DNA from: Photobacterium toruni
Lineage (GTDB): Bacteria; Pseudomonadota; Gammaproteobacteria; Enterobacterales; Vibrionaceae
Direction: 5' to 3'
NCBI RefSeq assembly: GCF_024529955.1
Contig: NZ_AP024854.1
Span: 1,674,001-1,738,000 of the forward strand
Length of the DNA stretch: 64,000 nt
The notes under the pieces were generated by a model. That model made no database searches. It was not told the DNA's origin and worked only from the letters and a program-made list of their open reading frames with translations. A program made the translations under genes and the position numbers. How positions within the stretch are numbered: position 1 is the stretch's first letter; each line of letters begins with the position of its first letter. Positions 25,559-32,791 of this stretch are shown here, in pieces.

Positions 25559-26494
25559 TCACGAATGATATAAGCTTGGCTCACCTTCTGGACGGGTTTT
25601 AAAACGTCGGTGTAACCACATATATTGGCTTGGTTCCGCCATAATTGAACGCTCTACCGCTTTATTAATATACACTGCCGCAGCATGAGGATCCTTATGT
25701 GGAAACTCAGTTAATGGTGGGAATATTTTTAGGGTATATTTACCACTATCACTATTACGAATCATAGCAAAAGCCAAAGGGACGGCACCTGAAGCATCAA
25801 TTAATAGGCTTGTGCCTGTTGTTGTACAAGCATCTTTTACTGCAAATAAAGGAGCAAATGTTGAATTACGACCATGGCCATAATCTTGATCCGGTGCATA
25901 CCATAAAATCTCACCGCTTTTTAAGCCTTTAAGCATGCCTTTTACATTTTTACGATCAAGCATATATTTATTAGAACGCACACGACCTTTAAACTGGAAG
26001 TAATCAAAACAGGGATTATTATTCGGTCTATATACGCCAACACCAGGAGTCTTCAGACCAAAAGCCCGCGCACCTAATTCTAAATTCATAGAATGTACAG
26101 CGATTAGTAAAATGCCCTTTCCTTGCTGCTGTAATTGTTCAACATACTCTAATCCTTCAATTTCAACATGCCTTTCAACACGAATATCAGGCCAAAACCA
26201 CGCCATTGCTGTCTCAAATAAGGCTAATCCAGCATTCTCAATATTGTGCTTCATTATATGTTGCTGTTCTTGTTCAGACATAAAAGGAAAACACAAGGCA
26301 ATATTTTGCTGAATCGTTTCGCGGCGGCCTGACATCATTTTCATGATTAATCGACCAATACACTGCCCTAAACGAAACTGAATAAAATAGGGTAACCAAC
26401 TTAGCAAGTACATCAACCCTATTAATATCAGAACAGGCCAATAACGAGGGTGTAAGAAAGCTTTGCGAAATGTAGGCTCAGTAAATCTACTCAT
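25559..26494 (-). CDS. LpxL-type lipid A acyltransferase, paralogue 1
   Basis: 311 residues from the Met at 26494, chosen by alignment with the neighbouring paralogue (MSRFTEPTF- and MSFKNKPVF- both lead to LHPRYW). One N-terminal membrane anchor; catalytic HX4E as HSMNLE (about residue 132) in the AVHSMNLELGARAFG block; GVYRPNNNPCFDYFQ and a final QYMWLHRRFKTRPEG. It adds a secondary acyl chain to lipid A at the inner membrane. Whether LpxL, LpxM or the cold-induced LpxP type cannot be settled by eye. Confidence 0.88.
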   Translation of the reverse strand: MSRFTEPTFRKAFLHPRYWPVLILIGLMYLLSWLPYFIQFRLGQCIGRLIMKMMSGRRETIQQNIALCFPFMSEQEQQHIMKHNIENAGLALFETAMAWFWPDIRVERHVEIEGLEYVEQLQQQGKGILLIAVHSMNLELGARAFGLKTPGVGVYRPNNNPCFDYFQFKGRVRSNKYMLDRKNVKGMLKGLKSGEILWYAPDQDYGHGRNSTFAPLFAVKDACTTTGTSLLIDASGAVPLAFAMIRNSDSGKYTLKIFPPLTEFPHKDPHAAAVYINKAVERSIMAEPSQYMWLHRRFKTRPEGEPSLYHS

Positions 26495-26707
26495 AATAAA
26501 ACACAAGATTCCTCTGCTTCTATTTAAAAACACTTATAAACAATCGGTTAAAAATAGTCATATCTCTAATCATATTATTATATTATGTGAAATATTTTAT
26601 CGAATGCAAGTCAATGCAATCTTGCAATAGTCGCTATACAGCAAAGATTAAGTTTAGTTATTATTACGTTAATAAATCAACTTTAATTATTGGCTATACC
26701 TAAAATA

Positions 26708-26738
26708 AAAAAAAGCCCACTGTAGAAGTGAGCTTTCG
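26708..26738 (-). terminator. Probable terminator of acyltransferase paralogue 2
   Basis: AAGCCCAC / GTGAGCTT imperfect stem (one mismatch) after the paralogue 2 stop, with T-run on the transcribed strand. Confidence 0.6.
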
Positions 26739-26764
26739 TAATATTATTGATGGTGGCAAGTTAA

Positions 26765-27691
26765 TTAATAAAGACTTGGCTGCCCTTCAGGACGATTTTT
26801 AAATCGGCGGTGTAACCACATATATTGACTAGGGGCTGCCATGATAGATTGCTCGATAATCTTATTAATAAAACCAGCAGCGGCATCAGGATCTTTATGC
26901 GGAAACCCTGCAACAGGCTGACATATCGTTAGAGTATAATGCCCAGAATCATTATCGCGTACCATCGTAAATGGCACTACCGCACAATCGGTTGCATCAA
27001 CTAATAAGCTTGTTCCCGTTGTGGTACAGGCTTGCTCAACTGCAAATAAGGGAGCAAATGTTGAGCGACGTAGACCATAGTCATGATCAGGCGCATACCA
27101 AACACGTTCACCCGATTTCAATGCTCGCAGCATACCTTTAACGTCTTTACGATCAATTAAAGTTCGGTTTGATCGTGAACGCCCCTGGTATTGGAAATAA
27201 TCAAAACACGGATTATTATTGGGACGGTAAACCCCCATCCCTGTTTTTTTAATACCAAAAGCACGCGCACCAAGTTCAAGATTCATTGAATGTACCGCAA
27301 CCATCAATGCCCCTTTACCTTCACGTTCTAATTGCTCCATATGCTCCATGCCGTTAATCGTTACATGACGACAAACTCGAGCATCAGACCAAAACCATGC
27401 CATACCTGTTTCAAAAAGTGCCAATCCAGTATTATCAATGTTTTCTTTAACTAAATTTTCTCGTTCACTCTCACTCATTTGAGGGAAGCATAATTCTAGA
27501 TTACGATGGATAATATAACGACGTTTTTTCATTAACTTAATCGCTAAACGGCCAATATGCTTCCCTAAAAAAAATTGCACCGAATATGGCAATAAACTCA
27601 GCGAATACATTAACCCCACTAATGCTAATGTACCCCAGTAACGAGGATGAAGTAATGATCGTGTAAATACAGGCTTATTTTTAAAACTCAT
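26765..27691 (-). CDS. LpxL-type lipid A acyltransferase, paralogue 2
   Basis: 308 residues, the tandem partner of the gene at 25559 and alike over its full length. HSMNLE (HX4E) and the block RPNNNPCFDYFQYQGRSRSN are present. It is separated from paralogue 1 by about 270 bases with a terminator, so the two can be expressed apart. Two copies suggest condition-dependent (for example temperature) choice of acyl chain, as with LpxL/LpxP in E. coli; that is inference. Confidence 0.88.
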   Translation of the reverse strand: MSFKNKPVFTRSLLHPRYWGTLALVGLMYSLSLLPYSVQFFLGKHIGRLAIKLMKKRRYIIHRNLELCFPQMSESERENLVKENIDNTGLALFETGMAWFWSDARVCRHVTINGMEHMEQLEREGKGALMVAVHSMNLELGARAFGIKKTGMGVYRPNNNPCFDYFQYQGRSRSNRTLIDRKDVKGMLRALKSGERVWYAPDHDYGLRRSTFAPLFAVEQACTTTGTSLLVDATDCAVVPFTMVRDNDSGHYTLTICQPVAGFPHKDPDAAAGFINKIIEQSIMAAPSQYMWLHRRFKNRPEGQPSLY

Positions 27692-28059
27692 GTGCTATTG
27701 TGACCTATTTTTTCGTTATTTTTTATCCTAAAAAATACAAAAAATATAATAATTAGATTGGTGACTATAATAAGGCTTAACCATGATAGTAAAAAGTAAA
27801 ACTCATCTATTTATTACGAAAATTGACACAATACAAACTTTCCCCCCAAAATATAAAAAAATCTGTTTAATACTCGAAGGTAATGTATATAAAACAATCA
27901 CACAAAAATGATATCTATAATCAAATCTTTATTTATCAATTTGTTATTTATACTTAATATCAAATTATTACACCTTTAACGTATAATATGTAACAACCCG
28001 TAACATAATCGCGTTCAATACACTTTTTTCCGTATAATCACACCATCTTTCCTTACTCT
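27692..28059. other. Divergent promoter region, no gene
   Basis: Very AT-rich stretch between the acyltransferase and the M50 protease, transcribed away from each other. It must hold both promoters. No RNA gene or strong structure seen. Confidence 0.4.
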
Positions 28060-29154
28060 GTGGATAATGCATTGGAACTATTGGCTATCGATTTTTTAGG
28101 TAAGCCGCTGCGACTTGAAGGCTCAATGGCTGGATGGCAGCAATTATTTTGGGACAATACACTTGTATCTCAAATTGCAGCAGCACCAACCGATACAGAT
28201 CAATTTACACATCAGTTTGAACTATCAAATAATGAACAGACCATTCAATGTCAACTTAATGGCAGCTTGAGTTGGCAGCCGTTTTTAATTCATTATCAAG
28301 CCAGTGCAGATCAACAAATAATTGCGCAAGGTGAACGTAATGATAAAGATATTGAACGTCAGCAACCACAACAAGTGATCGTCCCAGAAAAAAAATTTAG
28401 TTTCATTGGCTTAGCCTCATTAGGCATGAAGGCGCTTAAAAGTGCTAAATTAATTAAAGTTGTTCTTGCCTCTGCAAGTCTCGCCGCTTACTCATGGTTA
28501 TTTTCAATTCAATTTGCATTAGCCTTGTTAGCTTGTTTAGTCTTTCATGAATACGGGCATATTCGTGCCATGAAATATTTTGGTATGAAAACCAAAGGCA
28601 TCTACCTAATTCCTTTTTTGGGGGGATTAGCATTAAGTGATGAAAAAATTAACACCCGTTGGCAAGATGTGGTGATTTCAATCATGGGTCCTGCCTTTGG
28701 TTTAATCATGTCGTTAGCCAGTATGATCGCCTATTGGATCACGGGGGAAATGTTCTTTGCCGGATTGGCCGTCTTTAATGCGCTATTAAACTTATTTAAC
28801 CTATTGCCAATTTTACCGCTGGATGGTGGTCATGTTCTAAAAAGCATTAGTTTTTCGATGAACAGTAGGATAGGTATTATTGCTTGTGCATTAGCCGCGG
28901 TTGCAGGAGTGATTTTAAGCTATCGCTTAGGGCTAACCTTATTTGGCTTCCTACTGATTATGGGCAGTTTAGAGATCATCTTTGAATGGCGACAACGTCA
29001 TCAAAGTCATTTATTACCACTAGATCGTTACGGTCAAATATTCTCAACCGTATGGTATGTCAGCCTCGTCGCGGCTTTCATTGGGATTATTGCTTATTTT
29101 GCTAGCTTAGGTGACAGTTTACTAAGTTTACCCCTACAGATTTTAGGCACTTAA
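28060..29154 (+). CDS. M50 (site-2 protease type) membrane metalloprotease
   Basis: 364 residues from a GTG at 28060; no good ribosome site is visible and no other start lies upstream, so the start is uncertain. Residues 1-110 form a soluble N-terminal domain. The membrane core follows, with HEYGH (163-167) as zinc ligands and the third ligand in LPILPLDGGHVL (Asp about 255). This is the intramembrane S2P fold, but without the PDZ domain of RseP. The substrate is unknown. Monocistronic. Confidence 0.8.
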   Translation: MDNALELLAIDFLGKPLRLEGSMAGWQQLFWDNTLVSQIAAAPTDTDQFTHQFELSNNEQTIQCQLNGSLSWQPFLIHYQASADQQIIAQGERNDKDIERQQPQQVIVPEKKFSFIGLASLGMKALKSAKLIKVVLASASLAAYSWLFSIQFALALLACLVFHEYGHIRAMKYFGMKTKGIYLIPFLGGLALSDEKINTRWQDVVISIMGPAFGLIMSLASMIAYWITGEMFFAGLAVFNALLNLFNLLPILPLDGGHVLKSISFSMNSRIGIIACALAAVAGVILSYRLGLTLFGFLLIMGSLEIIFEWRQRHQSHLLPLDRYGQIFSTVWYVSLVAAFIGIIAYFASLGDSLLSLPLQILGT

Positions 29155-29184
29155 ATCTGTAGATATAACATCTAAAATAGCAAT

Positions 29185-29247
29185 AAAAAAGCCAGCATTC
29201 AGAGATTAATTTACTATTATTCATCGAAAATTGCTGGCTTTCTTTAC
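29185..29247. terminator. Terminator after M50 protease gene (shared with yajD)
   Basis: AAAGCCAGCA (29188-29197) pairs with TGCTGGCTTT (29232-29241) across a 34-base loop, between convergent genes. Confidence 0.75.
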
Positions 29248-29290
29248 TATTATAATCAATAACAGTATCTAATATTATTTACGTATTAGA

Positions 29291-29644
29291 TTATTTCTTC
29301 TTCGCCATCATCGCTTTAAGATCAGCGAATGGATTAAAAGTTGCTGCTTGGTGATCATCTTCACCGGCACGAATCACACTTCCTTGACCATTATCAGCAT
29401 CGGTATATTTCTCATGCTCATGATCATGACAAAATAAACATAATAACTCCCAGTTGCTACCATCTTGAGGATTATTAGTATGATCATGATCGACGTGGTG
29501 AACCGTTAACTCACGTAGATTTGAATAAACAAACTCACGAGAACAACGACCACACACCCAAGGGTATATTTTTAATGCTTTTTCACGGTAGCCCGCTTCT
29601 TGGCGAGCATAAGCAGCACTAGTACCTGTATAATCAGACGACAT
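29291..29644 (-). CDS. yajD: YajD family HNH nuclease
   Basis: 117 residues from the ATG at 29644, which has TAGG seven bases upstream; the longer frame adds 16 residues with no ribosome site. The core YREKALKIYPWVCGRCSREF, then TVHHVDHDHTNNP, then LCLFCHDHEH is almost the E. coli YajD sequence, with zinc Cys pairs and the HNH active site (HHVDHDH). The biological substrate is not known. Ends with a Lys-rich tail. Confidence 0.93.
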   Translation of the reverse strand: MSSDYTGTSAAYARQEAGYREKALKIYPWVCGRCSREFVYSNLRELTVHHVDHDHTNNPQDGSNWELLCLFCHDHEHEKYTDADNGQGSVIRAGEDDHQAATFNPFADLKAMMAKKK

Positions 29645-29692
29645 ATCTTGACCTATTTTATAAAGAAATAAACAGCTAGTCTCTCTAGCCAT

Positions 29693-30078
29693 TTAGGCAA
29701 CTTACTGCCAATTGCCGTATTGAACCATCACCGAACAACAAATTTCAAGTAAAGTTTCAGCTCTTCGGTTATCTATCACAATTTAATCTAGGTTGATCTT
29801 TTAATACAACCAGTTAGCTTGAAATCGTTTTTGACCGCCTCCATATATAAAGCAGACAATCTTTTCCGTTAAAAATCACACAGAAATTCATTGTATTTAA
29901 CTTAATATTTTGACTGTAATTTAAGCGAAGAGACCTTTTATTCGAGATTTTAGAAGATAAAACCTTGTATAGATAACACGTTTTTAAAAGGTCTATGCTA
30001 AGATTCATTCAATTATTTGAAGCTGATTCTAACAGAACGTTTCACGAATCGACCTTTAACCGCTAAGAGTAAACAAAT
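29693..30078. other. Intergenic region upstream of the DUF2760/Hsp70 locus
   Basis: Holds the divergent promoters of yajD and the chaperone locus. No conserved ORF or known RNA seen. I looked for a heat-shock (sigma-32) promoter and could not place one with confidence. Confidence 0.4.
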
Positions 30079-30789
30079 ATGGCTTTTGATTTTTCCAATA
30101 TGCTCACTGAATTATCAGCGATGCACGTAGATTTGTCGGCGATGCCAACGAGTATCGACATGGGACACGCAATCTTAGGCGCATTAGCAGTGATCTTTTT
30201 GTTAATGTATCTAATGAAAAAAGGTAAACCTGTTGAGATCGAAAAAATTGTTGAAAAAGAGATTGAAGTAGAAAAGATCGTTGAGATTGAAAAACCCGTC
30301 GAGATAATCGTTGAGAAGATCGTCGAGAAACCTGTTGAAAAAATTGTTGAAGTAGAAAAAATTGTTGAGAAGATTGTTGAAGTCGAAGTTGAACCAAAAC
30401 TAAAAACATCAACACCAGATTCAGCACTCCAACTACTGTCACTTTTACAACAAGACGCGCGCTTTATTGATTTTATGAAAGAAGATCTTAAAGGCTTTGC
30501 TGATGCTGATATTGGTGCTGCTGCTCGTGTTATTCATGAAGGTGGTCAAAAAGTACTTAATGAATACTTCAGCTTCGCACCAGTACGTGCTGAAGAAGAA
30601 GAATCACGCATTACCCTACCCCAAGGATTTAATGCTTCTGAAGTACGCCTAACGGGTAACGTCGTTGGTGAAGCACCATTTAATGGCACTCTGATCCATC
30701 GCGGTTGGAAAGTGACAAATGTTAAATTGCCTAAATTGGCAGAAGGCCATGATGTACATATCATCGCAGCCGCTGAGGTAGAATTATAA
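30079..30789 (+). CDS. DUF2760 membrane-anchored coiled-coil protein of Hsp70 locus
   Basis: 236 residues: one membrane segment (about 31-45, AILGALAVIFLLMYLM), then a charged repeat region (about 50-105) built from units like KIVEVEK and EKIVEKPVE, then the DUF2760 domain (about 115-236: SALQLLSLLQQDARFIDFM ... LIHRGWKVTNVKLPKL). Its stop overlaps the next start by one base (TAATG), so it is translationally coupled to the Hsp70 gene. Likely tethers or partners the two Hsp70s at the membrane; this is inferred from context. The function of the family is unknown to me. Confidence 0.85.
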   Translation: MAFDFSNMLTELSAMHVDLSAMPTSIDMGHAILGALAVIFLLMYLMKKGKPVEIEKIVEKEIEVEKIVEIEKPVEIIVEKIVEKPVEKIVEVEKIVEKIVEVEVEPKLKTSTPDSALQLLSLLQQDARFIDFMKEDLKGFADADIGAAARVIHEGGQKVLNEYFSFAPVRAEEEESRITLPQGFNASEVRLTGNVVGEAPFNGTLIHRGWKVTNVKLPKLAEGHDVHIIAAAEVEL

Positions 30790-32624
30790 TGCAAGAAACA
30801 CAACAACATCGCTACAGCGTAGGTATTGACTTAGGCACAACACACTGTGTGTTATCTTATGTTGATCTTGAAAATGAAAACGCTGATGTCACGGTAATGG
30901 CTATTCCACAATTAACCACCCCAGGTAATGTGGAAGATAAAAACCAATTGCCGTCATTTATGTACCAAGCTCATGAGTCAGAGCTAGCTGAAGGTGATAC
31001 TGCACTTCCTTGGAATGCAAAACCCAATGCTATTGTTGGTGCGATGGCGCGAAATTTAGGAAGTAAGACCCCTATTCGTCTTATTTCAAGTGCTAAAAGT
31101 TGGCTTTGCCACGGTGGTGTAAACCGTCGTGACGCATTTCTACCACTTAATAGCTCTGAAGAAGTTATTAAAGTATCACCATTAGAGGCAACACAAAAGT
31201 ACCTTGAGCACATGGCCGATGCGTGGAACTTCCAACATCCTGAAACGCCCATTTGTGATCAAGACGTAACGATTACAGTACCCGCATCTTTTGATCCGGC
31301 TGCGCGTGAACTTACTGCAGAAGCAGCACGCAATGTTGGCTTTAAGCACCTAACTTTGCTTGAAGAACCACAAGCTGCTGTTTATAGCTGGATCAAAAAC
31401 AGTGATGATAACTGGCGTGACCAAGTTGCGGTTGGCGATATCATTTTAGTGGTCGATATCGGTGGTGGTACAACGGATTTATCGTTAGTTGCTGTTACAG
31501 AAGAAGACGGTAACTTGACCCTTAACCGTGTTGCTGTGGGCGATCACATCCTTCTTGGCGGTGACAACATGGATCTTGCTCTAGCTTATCGCTTAAAGAT
31601 GAAGCTAGCACAAGAAGGCAAGCAGTTACAGCCATGGCAAGTATTAGCGATTACTCATGCTTGTCGTGATGCAAAAGAAGCACTGCTTAACGATGCTGAA
31701 TTACAATCTATGCCAATTGTAGTGCCGAGTCGTGGTTCTAAGCTTCTTGGCGGTACGCTACAAACAGAATTAACCCAAGAAGAAGTACAACAAACATTGG
31801 TTGAAGGTTTCTTCCCACAAACAACCATTGAAGAGTTACCCGTACAAACAGCGCGTGGTGCATTAACTCAAATGGGTCTACCATATGCACAAGATGCGGC
31901 AGTATCTCGTCATGTTGCAAGCTTTTTAAGTCGTCAAAGCCAAGCAGTAGAAGAACTGTTTGCCCAATATGAACAACAGCATGAAGGCTTTATTCGCCCA
32001 ACGGCTATTTTGTTTAACGGTGGTGTACTTAAATCATCATTACTGTCAGAGCGTCTATTAACAACAATTAATAGCTGGCTAACAACCGCCGGCTCTACAG
32101 AAGCAAAACTACTTTCAGGGCTTGATCTTGATCTTGCTGTTGCAAGTGGCGCTTCATACTACGGTTTTGTTCGTCGTGGTAAAGGCGTTCGTATTCGTGG
32201 TGGTATCGCAAGTAGCTATTACGTCGGTATTGAAAGTGCCATGCCTGCTATTCCAGGTATGGAACCACCATTAGAAGCATTATGTGTTGCTCCTTTTGGT
32301 ATGGAAGAAGGCAGTCAAGCTGACGTACCAAGCCAAGAATTTGGTTTGATTATTGGCCAGCCAGTACAGTTTAAATTCTTTGGTTCAACCGTACGTCGTG
32401 ATGATGTTGCAGGTACACACCTTGATTGGTGGCAACCAGAAGAGATGGAAGAACTACCGGCGATTCAAATGACACTACCTGTATCTAAAGGTCGTACTGC
32501 TGGTGACGTTGTTCCTGTTAAATTAGCGTCACATGTAACTGAACTTGGCATGTTATGCCTTGAAGCCATTGCGACCGATAATGGTCAGAAGTGGCAAGTC
32601 GAATTTGACGTTCGCGAAGCATAA
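30789..32624 (+). CDS. Divergent Hsp70 family protein (611 residues)
   Basis: Actin-like ATPase fold: phosphate 1 loop VGIDLGTTHCVLSY at the start, phosphate 2 loop VVDIGGGTTDLSLVAV (about residue 222), and an adenosine motif FNGGVLKSSLL (about 413). The C-terminal substrate domain is shorter than and unlike DnaK, without the usual EEVD-type or Lys-rich tail. No DnaJ or GrpE gene nearby. Middle gene of DUF2760-Hsp70-Hsp70. Followed by a terminator before the next Hsp70, which suggests that expression steps down. Confidence 0.9.
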   Translation: MQETQQHRYSVGIDLGTTHCVLSYVDLENENADVTVMAIPQLTTPGNVEDKNQLPSFMYQAHESELAEGDTALPWNAKPNAIVGAMARNLGSKTPIRLISSAKSWLCHGGVNRRDAFLPLNSSEEVIKVSPLEATQKYLEHMADAWNFQHPETPICDQDVTITVPASFDPAARELTAEAARNVGFKHLTLLEEPQAAVYSWIKNSDDNWRDQVAVGDIILVVDIGGGTTDLSLVAVTEEDGNLTLNRVAVGDHILLGGDNMDLALAYRLKMKLAQEGKQLQPWQVLAITHACRDAKEALLNDAELQSMPIVVPSRGSKLLGGTLQTELTQEEVQQTLVEGFFPQTTIEELPVQTARGALTQMGLPYAQDAAVSRHVASFLSRQSQAVEELFAQYEQQHEGFIRPTAILFNGGVLKSSLLSERLLTTINSWLTTAGSTEAKLLSGLDLDLAVASGASYYGFVRRGKGVRIRGGIASSYYVGIESAMPAIPGMEPPLEALCVAPFGMEEGSQADVPSQEFGLIIGQPVQFKFFGSTVRRDDVAGTHLDWWQPEEMEELPAIQMTLPVSKGRTAGDVVPVKLASHVTELGMLCLEAIATDNGQKWQVEFDVREA

Positions 32625-32634
32625 TTGCTCGCAC

Positions 32635-32666
32635 AACGGCGCACTTTATAGTGCGCCGTTTATTTA
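32635..32666 (+). terminator. Hairpin terminator between the two Hsp70 genes
   Basis: CGGCGCACT / AGTGCGCCG stem (32637-32645 / 32650-32658) with a four-base loop and T-rich tail. It lies inside an otherwise co-directional locus and could partly uncouple the second Hsp70. Confidence 0.85.
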
Positions 32667-32791
32667 TCTAACCACCAGCCAATGAAACCTGTCAGGGGTA
32701 CACACTCACCTATTTTCTACCCGCAAAAACTGACACATCAAATGTTTCCCATCTGGCTATGTTCTCATCTCAATTATTTTATGGAGTCAGC

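Noticed and set aside
30104..30442. 112-residue minus-strand frame opposite the DUF2760 gene
   Set aside because: Low-complexity shadow (Gln/Phe/Ser) of the Glu/Lys repeat on the coding strand.
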